Assembly (NCBI GenBank): GCA_041694255.1
Contig: JASMTN010000005.1
Coordinates: forward strand, 1-36,895
Source of the DNA: S009-33 sp041694255
Lineage (GTDB): Bacteria; Patescibacteriota; Gracilibacteria; Absconditabacterales; Absconditicoccaceae
DNA length: 36,895 nt
Direction: 5' to 3'
Shown: one piece after another, positions 1 to 9,639 of the stretch
Numbering within the stretch: position 1 is the stretch's first letter
Layout of the letters: each line of letters begins with the position of its first letter
Notes under the pieces: generated by a model
What the model was told of the DNA's origin: nothing
What the model saw: only the letters and a program-made list of their open reading frames with translations
Database searches by the model: none
Translations under genes and position numbers: made by a program

Positions 1-1019
1 TTTGATATGATATCAGCAAACTTTTGTTGAAGTTCTAAAGGAGGAAGATAAACATCAATATTTTTCAATTTAACACCACTCAATCATTTAAAAGTACTAC
101 CTGTACCTAACTTAGATATATTTTCTTCATTTAAGCGAAGAAAATAAAATAAATATTGACAATTAACACTATTGTAATTTCTAATAATGGATAAACCTCT
201 ACCTATACAGCAATTAATATTAGAAATATTTACAGTACCAACTGGAGCTCTAACTGAAATTAATATATCATGATTATAAGCTTTTTTTATAGGTTTGGTT
301 GTCCACTTTTTAATAGTTACTGGATATTTATCTCCGAACTCTGCTTTACCTTGAAAAAAAGGCATACCTTCATTGTTTTCATTATAACTATCTCAACTTG
401 GAGATTGTCACATTATTACATCACATATATCATTTAACTTCTTAACTTCCCAACCTTTTGGATTTAAATAAGGATCACCAAACATATCAATAAAAATAGA
501 TTTTGTAAGTTCATCAATTTTTGCTATAGCTTGTTTTTTAAGCTCTATCAAGTTTTCTATCTTTTCAAGTTTATCAGCTATAGCTTTTTGAGTTGAAAGT
601 GATGGGAGTGGGAGTTGAATTTGTTTTAGTCAAGTATTTGTAAGTGCTTTTTGAGTTGCTCAAGTACAAAGTCTGTCTTTTTGAATATGAAAAGATTTAG
701 ATTTTAAGAAAAAGTATAAATACTTATTATATAAATCATCATTTGGTTTAAGTACATAAAAACCAGATGAATAAATATAATTTTGAGTTTCTTCATCCAA
801 TATTAAAGTTTTTTCTGTTCATTGCATTTTTGCAAAAATAACATCTCAGTTTTTTCATTGTTGAGAAGCTCTTGAGGGTCTATTTTTATATGTTATCTTT
901 TTAGATTCATCAAAATCAAGTTTCAATCAATGTAAAGCTCAAGTTGAAAAATAAAGTTTTTCTCACTCAAAAGGTTCTATTTTATTTATTATTTGTACTT
1001 TATCTGTTAAGTTAGGCAT
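1..1019 (-). CDS. hsdS: Type I restriction enzyme specificity subunit HsdS (3' end beyond the window)
   Basis: HsdS recognises the DNA target and joins HsdM and HsdR in the type I restriction-modification complex. The reading frame opens at an ATG (1017-1019) and runs off the left edge, so only about 339 residues are visible. It shows the family plan: a first target-recognition domain, a conserved helical spacer (LPLPSLSTQKAIADKLEKIE, then DELTKSIFIDMFGDP), and a second target-recognition domain (GMPFFQGKAEFGDKY, SVRAPVGTVN) that leads into a second helical spacer (LPPLELQQKFADI). Six bases separate it from the upstream reverse transcriptase gene, so the two are very probably co-transcribed. 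In-frame TGA codons fall at glycines. No hsdM is visible; I infer it lies beyond the left edge. Confidence 0.95.
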
Positions 1020-1025
1020 TAAAAA

Positions 1026-3122
1026 TTATTCACTAGTTAAAATTTTTTTATCAATTTCAGACAATAAATATTCTATTGAATATTTTATTTCATTATAAAA
1101 TACATCTAAATCTTTTAATGAATTAAAATAAGAAATTTCAGGTATTTCAACATCTTTTTCTTTATGATTATAATTTCATCTTATTTTTGTTATATAGTAA
1201 GTTATATAAATAAACCTATCATTAAATCACCATTCATATAAATTATAATCTGAGATTGCTCATATATTTGACATTGATCATCATTTAATATTTAACCTTA
1301 TTTGTTTTTTTTCCCATATACTTATATAAAATGTTAAAAGTTGATTAAACAGTGAAACTAAATCTGCTAAAAAGCTAGGATGATTTAAAAAAGTATTTAT
1401 ATATATATTTTTTGTCATAATCATATCATTTAACAAATTATTTGTCTTATGTAAATCATTATTTGATATATATATACCATAATTATTTTCTTTTATGAAA
1501 TTAAAAAATCATTTAGTTAATCAAGTTTCAATATTAAATAATGTATTTAATTTAATTCATATATGATTTTCATGATAATCTTTTGAATTATTGTATAGTA
1601 GATTATTTATTCATACTAAATTATGTTTTTCAAAAAGTTTTAAAAATAATTGTTTTTTATTATTTATATAACTATTTATTAAATAATTATTTTGTAATCT
1701 TAAATATAGTAAAATCTTTTGTTCAAGACAAGAAAAGTGAAGTTTTTTGCTTTTTTTTATATTTTCATATAATAATAAAATTGTTCAATTAGCAATAAAA
1801 TCATTATATTTATTAAAGAATTTAATTAACTTTTTTTCTAAATTAATAGAACTATTATCATACAACAATTCAAGCAATATAACAACATTATAAACACTAA
1901 TTCATAATAACATTACAAATAACTTATTTTTTTTAACAGTATCTATGTTATGATTTATATTTAATAAAGAATTTAATTTAATTATTTTGCTTTGAAATTC
2001 ATTAGTATCTTGAATTTTCTTAAAAGTATATACCCATTTAAAATATTTTTTAATTTGTTTTTCTTTTTTTATCTCTTCAGAATTTATGGTTAACAAATCA
2101 ATTAAAAAATCTAACAATTCAAATGTTTCGTTTATATCTCATTTCTTTAAAAGTTCAATCTTTATACTATCATCTTCGTGTGAATATTTTGTTTCTAAAA
2201 TATTAGTAGTTTTCATAACATTTAATTTAAGATTATGTTCATTAAATATTTCTTTTATCTTTTGAAAACTTTTTAATAATTTAAAATAGTTGTTTGAAAA
2301 CATAGAAATATCATCTCAATATATGATTAATGAAGTATCATCATCTATAATAAAAACCCCTTCTTTAAATTCAATTTTATACTTTTTTTTATTTAAATAA
2401 AATATTAACCACATATAAGTTGAAGATAAATAATCTGATCAATGTAATCATTGTAATAATCATTTTTTTTCAAATGATACTGTCTTATACAAAATATTTT
2501 GAAAATCATACAAAAATTCTGTTTTATCAATATTTGTTTTAAATTTAAAATAAATCAGTAATGATTCTATCAATTTATTATGATCAATAGATCAATAAAA
2601 ATTATCTATATCAGTTTCTATGTAATAATTTTTCTCTTTTTTAAATTTTTTTATTTTCTCAACATAAGACAACCAACCATCAGTATATTTAAAAACTTTA
2701 ATATTTCTTTTTTCATCAACAAAAAATTGATGAGAATATGAAATATACTTTGAATCTATTAAAAAAGATTTGTCATTTTTTAACGATAAATAAAAATCTA
2801 ATAATATATCTGAAACATGCATTTCATAATTTATTATACAATATGGATCAGTAAGCAAAAATTTTCTATGATCTAAAGAAGAGTTTGTTTTATTTATATA
2901 TATATCTTCTTTTATTGGAATATTAGAATATTTTACATTTTTAAAAAATAATTTGAGCTGTTCTTCATTATTAAAATCTATATTATTATATATATAATAA
3001 AAAAAATTATCAAAAATATATGCTCATATATTTGATTTTCTTGAATAATATTGAGATTTATGAATAAAATTATATCTTTTTAAGATATCTGATAGTAATT
3101 TTTTTTTATATTCATATTTCAT
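1026..3122 (-). CDS. Reverse transcriptase of the Abi/DRT (unknown-group) type with long C-terminal extension
   Basis: A 698-residue protein, start ATG 3120-3122, stop TAA 1026-1028. Around residues 169-179 it has ETDIDNFYGSI, the motif carrying the first catalytic aspartate and matching the D-x-x-x-F-Y-x-S-I form of abortive-infection reverse transcriptases. Residues 265-271 read LIIYGDD, the YxDD box with its two metal-binding aspartates; the glycine is a TGA codon. About 400 residues follow the polymerase region, mostly helical-looking. Near the end is RGNYNH (R648, H653), fitting the RX4-6H motif of HEPN RNases such as that of AbiA; this is an inference. It sits between a 96-residue gene and hsdS in a type I restriction locus. 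Retron and diversity-generating elements are unlikely: it is too long and no msr/msd or template-variable repeat was seen. Confidence 0.85.
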
Positions 3123-3161
3123 TATGAAAAATACATTATAATTAAAATTTTTTATCATTAT

Positions 3162-3452
3162 CTATTTCAAATAAATTTCTATATTTTCTATGTTATTGCT
3201 ACTTTTATCAGATATATAAACTTTATTAGATTCAGTTGATGTAGTATTATGTAAAGCACTACGAATTTGTTTTAAAATATATTCTCTTTTTGTTATTTTC
3301 TTTTTATAGTTAAATGAACTAAATTCATTTTTTATAAAACTTCAATCTTTAAAAGTTGCAATAAACTTCCATTTATTAGCTTTTTCAATTTTATCTTCTG
3401 AATAATTATTTATAGCTTTTTCCATTAAATATTTTTTTGTTATTTTTCACAT
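3162..3452 (-). CDS. Unknown 96-residue protein upstream of the reverse transcriptase
   Basis: Start ATG 3450-3452, stop TAG 3162-3164, 39 bases before the reverse transcriptase start. The protein is lysine- and asparagine-rich, begins MGKITKKYLMEKAINNYSED and contains KKKITKREYILKQIRSALHN. I recognise no domain, signal peptide or membrane segment. Two glycines are encoded by TGA, so under the standard code it would be invisible. Its position between the NYN gene and the reverse transcriptase, on the same strand, suggests a partner or regulator of the reverse transcriptase; that role is inferred from position only. Confidence 0.65.
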
Positions 3453-3528
3453 ATTAAAATTTAATCATAAATAAAACTTTTTCTTGATTTTTTTTTATAA
3501 TTTGATTATTATAATAATGTATCAAGAT

Positions 3529-3570
3529 GAGAAGGGATCCGAAAAGTGTTAGTGCTTTAGGTACCTTCTC
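3529..3570. other. Inverted repeat overlapping the end of the NYN gene
   Basis: GAGAAGG (3529-3535) is perfectly complementary to CCTTCTC (3564-3570), with a smaller inner pairing AAAG (3543-3546) / CTTT (3555-3558). The NYN stop codon (3557-3559) lies inside it. On the plus strand a run of seven T follows (3571-3577), which has the shape of an intrinsic terminator, but those bases are also AAA codons of the NYN gene read from the minus strand. On the minus strand no T-run follows. It may be an mRNA processing or stability element, or the end of a small plus-strand RNA. Confidence 0.5.
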
Positions 3571-4075
3571 TTTTTTTATACTCAATTTTTCATTTTACAT
3601 CTTTCAAATAAGCAAAATTTTCATTTAAAAGATCATTATATAAAGAAGAAGCATATTTTTTGTTTGGAAATAAAACTTTTTTTAATCTTTCTTTTCTTAT
3701 AAGATAATCAATCAATATTTTAAAGTCTCAATCACCAGAAACCATAACAATTTTATCAAATTTTGTAGGTTCTTCTATTATTTTTTCCATTACCCAAAAA
3801 ATCATATCAGAATCTATATTTCATTTTTTTGAAGTAGTCATATTTACCATTTGCTTTTTAAACACAACTATAAATCAAGCTTCCTGTAATTTAGTGTACA
3901 ATGAATTATTTTCATCCTTTACATAACCTAAAAAATAATAAGCTTTTTTAACTTTATACTTATCATTTAAATACACCCTGAACTTTTCTAAGTCAACCAT
4001 CCATCATTCACTACTTGTTCATAAATGTAAATTTTGTCAATCTATAAAAGCATAATTTCACATATTCCATAACAT
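3557..4075 (-). CDS. NYN-domain (PIN-like, LabA/DUF88) putative RNase
   Basis: A 172-residue protein opening MLWNMGNYAFIDGQNL and containing DSDMIFWVMEKI and VSGDGDFKILIDYL. The N-terminal hydrophobic-x-D-x-x-N-L strand, the central DSD and the SGDGDF loop are the acidic metal-binding sites of the NYN family, which usually cleaves RNA. The start at 4073-4075 is preceded by GGAG 14 bases upstream, inside the end of hsdR; an in-frame ATG at 4061-4063 is the alternative and would give 168 residues. Only 16 bases separate it from the hsdR stop, so it belongs to the restriction operon. Glycines in FIDGQNL and GDGDF are TGA-encoded. Its target is unknown. Confidence 0.85.
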
Positions 4076-4091
4076 TACAATCTAAAAACTC

Positions 4092-6782
4092 CTATACTTC
4101 AAACTTACCTACAAACTCTTGTATCTTTTCAAGATCTTCTTCTTTAAAAAGCCTATCAAAAGCTCACATACCAAATTGATTTTCAAATATGGGCGAATAA
4201 AAATCATCAGGTAAAGTTATAGTTTTTTTCTGTATAAGTAAAGACTTTACTATCTGTAAAAACCTTATTTGATTTGAATTGAAATTGTTTTCTTGTATAA
4301 AACCTTGAAAAACTTCATCTACTTGCTCTTTCCAGTCTGGTAAGTCTTGCTTATGAAGTGCAAACTTTAACATATCTAAAAAGTCTGTTGTAATACAATT
4401 GTATACTTTGTTTAAGTTTGTAGTTGTAAAATGATACTCCATAGACTTAAATATACCCTCAAGCTCTCTTTGCTCTTGCTCTGTAATATCTTCATTGTTT
4501 AAAAGTTTTTGTATGATATGGTTTGATTCTGCTTTTTCTTGTATAGAATTTACAAATTTTTCCCAATATTGATCAGATTTCATCTGTTTTCATTCTCAGT
4601 AACTTATCCATTTTCTTTCTACTACTTTATCTTTTATATCACTTACTATAATATCAGGTATATTTGGCTTTTTGTATTTCATAAGATTTGTAAAGTTTGC
4701 TTGTATATTTTTAATATCCTTTGTAGTTATATCTTCCCAAAAATCAGCAGATAAAACTTTATCTATATTATCTTGTTTGTCTTTTACTTTTGATATGTTT
4801 GAAGATAAGGCATTTATATCAGAAGCTATAGAATTTTTAAGTGTTTCAATATCCTTATCTTGAAGTTGTAAGTTTATAAACTTTTCTGTTTTGATTAAAA
4901 ATTTTAATTCATCTATACTGTATAAGTTTAAATGCCTCATATAAGGAGCTAATTTTTGTAATTTTTCTCTTGGGTTGATAGTAATATTGTCCCATATCTT
5001 TCATGAAAGTATCTCATCTATAAGTTCTTTTTGTGAAAAAATATCATCATTTTCTGGTAAAGACTGTATAAGCTTGATAATATGTTTTTTAGTTTGTTCA
5101 TAGTTTTGTTTATCTTGCCTATTTTCATATAATCTTAGATGTTCTATAAGTTCTTCAAAATACTTTTGTTGTAAAGAAAGTTGTTTTCAAGGTGCTTGTT
5201 TGAAAGTATGTTCTTCATCAAAATTCATTGCAAAATCTATAATAAGAAAATCATCTTTATCTTCTCAAGGACCATATACATCAGGAGCAAGTCTTGTTCA
5301 TCTACCTACCATCTGCCAAAACTTACTTTCAGAAAAAACTTTTTTAGCAAATACTAAATTTACAATAGAAGGTACATCAACACCAGTATCAAGCATATCT
5401 ACACTTATAGCTACTCTAAACTTTTTCTCAGTTTTAAACCTTTTAAAATCTCTAAGAAGTTGGTCAGACCTTTCAACATTTGAAGTTATCACAACAGAAA
5501 AATCTGGTAGATTTGGATAAAGTTCTTCAAAAGCAAGCTGAAGATTCTCAGCATGAGCTTGATTCATAGCAAAGATGATAGACTTTCAAGGAAGACCGTC
5601 TTCTATTTTATAAGATTGTTCCATAAATTCCCTTACAACAGCTCTATTTGTATCTTTATTGTTTATTTTTTTTCATATTTCCTCTCATTCAAAATTGTAT
5701 TGTTCAGGATCTTTTCATTCTTTTATAAGTTGTTCTTTAAGATCAGGAGGAAGTGTTTTTCATTTGATTCACTGTATTTGAAATTGAGTTCTTGCCATAA
5801 GCACAGTGTAAGGGACAAGATAATCATCTTCTATAGCTTCATTTAATCCATAGTAATAAGTAGGTTCTTGTTCTTCACATCAAAAGATCTTGTAAGTGTT
5901 TCTATCTACGAACTCAACAGGAGTTGCTGTAAGTCATACCTTTATAGCATCAAAATGTTCAAGTATATCATGCCATTGTCAATAAACACTTCTGTGAACT
6001 TCATCTACTATAATCAAATCAAAATATCCACTAGAAAATCTATCAAGATAGTTTATCATAGTTTGATATGTAGCAGAATATAACCTTGCATTATCATCAG
6101 TTTTTCAAGTTTCTATCTTGGTCTTGGGAGTAGATTCAAAAAAGGCTTTAAATCCATCATCAAAAGCTTGATCCCTAAGTGCTGTCCTATCACACAAGAA
6201 AAGAACTTTCTGAGCATGATGAGAACGGAAAAGGTTATCTATAATTCACATAGCAGTTCTTGTTTTTCAAGTACCAGTTGCCATAACAAGCAAAAACTTT
6301 CTTTTTCATTGATCTACTCATTCACAAACTCTTTTGATAGCTTCTATCTGATAATATCTACCAGCTATATCATTATCAACTTTTTCTTTTCAAGCAGGTT
6401 TAAGTATCTTTGTAAGTTCTTTGATTCTTCTAAGGTCAGAAATTGTAAAGAAAGTCTTAACTTTTCTTGGTGTTGTAGGTTGATTTAGATTTAGAAAATA
6501 GATTTCTTTTCCATTAGCCAAAAAAACAAAAGGAGTATATCATTGTTTTTTAGATATATTTTCTGCATATTCTATTGCTTGAAATTGTCAATCTCTTGGA
6601 TTTTTATGGAATTTTTTAGCTTCTATAACGGCAATTATACTACCGTCCGTATCAAGTAGCACATAATCGGCAAAACCTCAGTTAATAGGATATTCTTCTA
6701 TTACCTGATTGTGGTTTTTAATATCTCGATTTTGTTTTAAAAGCTTATCATCTATAAACTTTCTTGTTGCAGACTCTAGCAT
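4092..6782 (-). CDS. hsdR: Type I restriction enzyme motor/nuclease subunit HsdR
   Basis: An 896-residue protein, ATG 6780-6782, TAG 4092-4094. The N-terminal nuclease domain shows GFADYVLLD with D39 and VIEAKKF with E54 and K56, the D...ExK catalytic set. The superfamily 2 motor follows: Walker A ATGTGKTRTAM, DEAH-type box LIIVDEVHRS, motif III GLTATP, and motif VI QMVGRGTR. HsdR translocates DNA and cuts it away from the recognition site when the site is unmethylated. It is first in the operon, with a promoter-like sequence just upstream, followed by the NYN gene, a 96-residue gene, the reverse transcriptase and hsdS. Glycines in the helicase motifs are TGA codons, so under the standard code the gene looks shattered. 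Confidence 0.96.
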
Positions 6783-6812
6783 ATAAATATTTTTATAAAA
6801 TCAAACACTATA

Positions 6813-6840
6813 ATACTATTTTTTTACTTTATAATTTCAA
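6813..6840 (-). promoter_or_regulatory. Candidate promoter of the restriction operon
   Basis: Read on the minus strand, TTGAAA (6835-6840) is followed after 16 bases by TAGTAT (6813-6818), about 30 bases ahead of the hsdR start. The same -35 and spacer length occur before rpsL, the tRNA pair and the yidD-fmt gene. In so AT-rich a genome a chance match is possible. Confidence 0.35.
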
Positions 6841-6873
6841 TATTAAAAAAAACCCTGAAAAACAGTAAAATAA

Positions 6874-7596
6874 TTATTTAAAAAATACTTCTAATATATA
6901 AAAAATTGTAAAAATAATTGGTTGATGAATAATATAAATCAATAAAGAGTTTTTTCATATTTTTTGTAAAAATGATATTGTTTTATAATCTTTTTGTGTT
7001 GATAGATAATGTTTTAGATTGTATGTTTTTATAAACAATCATATATAATATCAAAGTACTACTATAAAAAAGTATGGAATTAATGGATAATAATCAGCTG
7101 AATAAAATTGGTCATAAGTAAATCCAAATATAAATCACAGTGGAAAATTAGCATCTGAAAAAATTATATATCTTAAAATCAAAATAACTAAAATTATAAT
7201 AATTTGTAATATATATGTTAATGATAAAAAATATGGTAATAAAAGAAAACTAATAGCAAAAAAGTGAAGTATTCAAAAAATTATCAGTTGAGAGGGTAAA
7301 AAAATATAAGTAAATAAAGTTATTAAAGCAGCAAAAAGTCCTATTATAAATGATTTTTTTAAATATTTTTTGTTTATATTTTGTACATATCTTTCTTTAG
7401 CAAAAAAATAACTAATTCATGATATAAGTAAAAATAAAATAGCTCATATTCTTCATATATAATACCACATTTCATTTGAAAAAAGAATTTTATCATAAGA
7501 AAAAATATTTGTTCACAAATAATATGTATGGAAAAGTATCATAAATATAACTGCCAAAGCTCTTAGAGCATCAAGCAAATTTAGTCTTGCTTTCAT
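6874..7596 (-). CDS. DUF1624/HGSNAT-like membrane acyltransferase homologue
   Basis: A 240-residue polytopic membrane protein, ATG 7594-7596, TAA 6874-6876. It opens MKARLNLLDALRALAVIFMI with LFH shortly after, the D-x-x-R-G/A-hydrophobic...H pattern seen at the start of the DUF1624 / heparan-alpha-glucosaminide acetyltransferase-like family. Seven or so hydrophobic segments follow, with the C-terminal motif NSLLIYIIHQP, also typical of that group and of related acyltransferases. The likely role is acyl transfer to a cell-surface glycan or lipid, by family resemblance only. It is not tightly linked to its neighbours: obg ends 94 bases upstream and hsdR starts 92 bases downstream. Confidence 0.7.
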
Positions 7597-7689
7597 CTAT
7601 ATTATAGTTTGAAATATAAAGTTGATCAACTTTTAAAGGACTAATTATTCTTATCTAACTTGCTGCTTTTAACTTTCTACTTGCTACTA

Positions 7690-9183
7690 TTACACTTTCC
7701 ATTCTATATATCTATCTTCAACTCATGAATAAGGAGATTTTACTTTCAATATATCTCAAACCATAACACCATTAGATTCAAGTTCTTTTGTAATACCTTC
7801 AGACTTCATTACATCAAAAAATAACATTTGAGCTTCTTTATTACCCCAAGGTATGATATAAGTATAATAAGCAAGTTTTCTATTAAATACTTCAAATACT
7901 TGCACTATCTCAGCCTTATCTTCATCTATATAATCATTTTCTATAAGGTGAGGAATCTCTTGTTCTGATATATTTATTATATAATTTTGTTGTTTTTTCT
8001 CTAGTACCTCTTCTTTTGGTAGAAGATAATCATCAAAGATAGTATCTTGATTTACTTTTTCTTTAAGTAAGTTAATAACCATAGTTAGATAATCTTCAAA
8101 TACTTTTTGATTACCAGCATGTACAAGATAAAGTGTTGGATATTGTTCAACTTGGAATATATCTTTTATGTGTGTTAATAAAGTTTCTTTAAATTCTCAA
8201 AGTATCTCTTCATCTGAAACTAAATCAATTTTATTTACCAAAAATGATATAAACTTAGTAAATAATAATTTATTATCATAAGAAACTTGTATTTGTAATA
8301 CATTATCAATATTTTTATAAGAAACTCAAAGCAAATCTTCTTGTTCTATAACTGTAGGAAATTCAACTATCAACTTGTTTTTTAAGAAATTTTCTAATTC
8401 ACTTTTTAAAGTTGTAAGTTCATGTAAACTTTCCTCATACCTTGATGCATCTAGTGTAAAAGTCCATATCTTTGATTTAAGTATATGTCTTAAAAACTCA
8501 TTACCTAGACCTCTTCAAGAACTTGCTCATTCTATAAGTCAAGGAACATCAACAAGTACAAAATCTTTATTTTTATGTTTTACAACTCAAAGATTTGGAA
8601 CAAGTGTAGTAAAACTATAATCTGCAACTTTTACATTTGTATTTGAAAGTGTATTTATTATTGAAGATTTTCAAACACTAGGAAATCAAATCAAAGTTAC
8701 ATCTCATATAAGTTGAAGTTCAAGTATAAGGTTTTTTTTCTCTCAAGGTTCACCATACATTGCAAAGTTTGGGTATTGTTTAACATCATTTTTAAAATGT
8801 ATATTTCACCGACCTCATCTTCATCATCTTGCAATAGTAAGTTTCTCACCGTCTTTTAAAACTGTTCAAAGTATCTCTCAAGTGTCTTGATCTTTGACCA
8901 TAGTTCATAAAGGAACTGGAACAAACATATCTTGAGCATCTTCACCATATTGTTGAGAACCTTTACCATGCTCTCATCTTTTAGCTTTTAGCTGTTTTTG
9001 ATAATGTAATTTCAATAGAGAACTTGATCACTCATCTCATACTAGATATATGCTACCTCAAGCTCAACCATCTCAACCATCAGGTCATCAAAAGGCTATA
9101 TACTTTTCTCTTCTTCAGCTTACACAACCATCTCAACCATCTCATGCTATTACTTTCAATTTTACTTTATCTGGAAATCTCAT
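7690..9183 (-). CDS. obg: Ribosome-assembly GTPase Obg
   Basis: A 497-residue protein, ATG 9181-9183, TAA 7690-7692. The glycine-rich Obg fold occupies residues 1 to about 155 (VIAGDGGDGCVSGRREK, FGGPDGGDGGAGG); nearly all of these glycines are TGA codons, which makes this gene a strong proof of the recoding. The G domain has Walker A GFPSVGKSS (166-174), switch II DVPG (212-215) and NKID later on. A C-terminal extension of about 130 residues ends in DRYIEWKV. Obg binds the 50S subunit and guanine nucleotides and acts in large-subunit assembly and growth control. Other ATGs nearby are out of frame. Confidence 0.96.
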
Positions 9184-9244
9184 ACATATTTTAAATTTAA
9201 ATAAACATGGTTAGTTTATATATAAAAAACAACTTTTTTCAAAG

Positions 9245-9267
9245 AAAAAAAACCCCAAAAGGGGTTT
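9245..9267 (-). terminator. Intrinsic terminator of the ferritin-like gene
   Basis: AAACCCC (9250-9256) pairs with GGGGTTT (9261-9267) around an AAAA loop. On the minus strand it is followed by a run of eight T (plus-strand A at 9245-9252). It lies 13 bases after the stop of the ferritin-like gene and is the cleanest terminator in the window. Confidence 0.9.
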
Positions 9268-9279
9268 GATTATATTAAA

Positions 9280-9576
9280 TTAATGTCACATTACATCATT
9301 TTCATGATCTGTAATATCTTTATCCTTGAACATATATTCACTAAATTCTTTTCAGAATGCATCATCATTTTTTCTAATCCACTCAGCAAGCATAGCAGAA
9401 TGTTCTTTTTCTTCATCTGCATTATGTTGTAAGATTTTTTTAAGTTCTGGATCATTACAAGCTTCAGCTCTTTGATTATACCAATCAACTGCCTCAAGTT
9501 CTTCTCTCAATGAATCTATTGCTCTTTTCATATCTTGTGTTTTTAAAGATAGCTTTTCTCTTTCTTCATGTAACAT
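9280..9576 (-). CDS. Encapsulated-ferritin-like (EncFtn) ferroxidase
   Basis: A 98-residue protein, ATG 9574-9576, TAA 9280-9282. The stretch MKRAIDSLREELEAVDWYNQ and DEEKEHSAMLAEWIRK match the encapsulated ferritin family closely, including the ferroxidase ligands: Glu in the EELEAVDWY helix and Glu plus His in the DEEKEHSAM helix. In known members two subunits share a diiron site and convert Fe(II) to Fe(III), normally inside an encapsulin shell. Here the C-terminus is short (YMFKDKDITDHENDVMGH) without an evident shell-targeting tail, and no encapsulin gene is seen in the window. It is monocistronic with its own terminator. Family assignment is firm; cargo status is open. Confidence 0.88.
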
Positions 9577-9639
9577 ACTTTTATTATTAGTATATAAATG
9601 TAAATTTATGATATAAATATATTAATTAAAATCAAGCTA

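Noticed and set aside
1026..3122. Retron, group II intron or diversity-generating retroelement
   Set aside because: The protein is much longer than retron or DGR reverse transcriptases, has no intron maturase region that I can see, and no msr/msd-like structure or template/variable repeat pair was noticed nearby.
3529..3577. Ordinary rho-independent terminator of the NYN gene
   Set aside because: The T-run is on the plus strand, whereas the gene is on the minus strand, and those bases are part of the coding sequence. I list the inverted repeat without calling it a terminator.
5200..6488. Several plus-strand open frames of 70-106 codons opposite hsdR
   Set aside because: They are shadows of the minus-strand hsdR frame, which carries all helicase motifs; their translations show no family resemblance and are Ser/Phe-rich, as antisense frames in AT-rich genes are.
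6849..6868. Intrinsic terminator after the DUF1624-like gene
   Set aside because: On the minus strand CTG-TTTTT-CAG followed by GGG and eight T looks terminator-like, but the stem is only three base pairs, too weak to claim.
7690..9183. Obg and other genes as frameshifted or degraded pseudogenes because of many in-frame TGA codons
   Set aside because: Every TGA lies at a glycine position of conserved motifs and frames remain open to TAA or TAG; recoding explains all of them.
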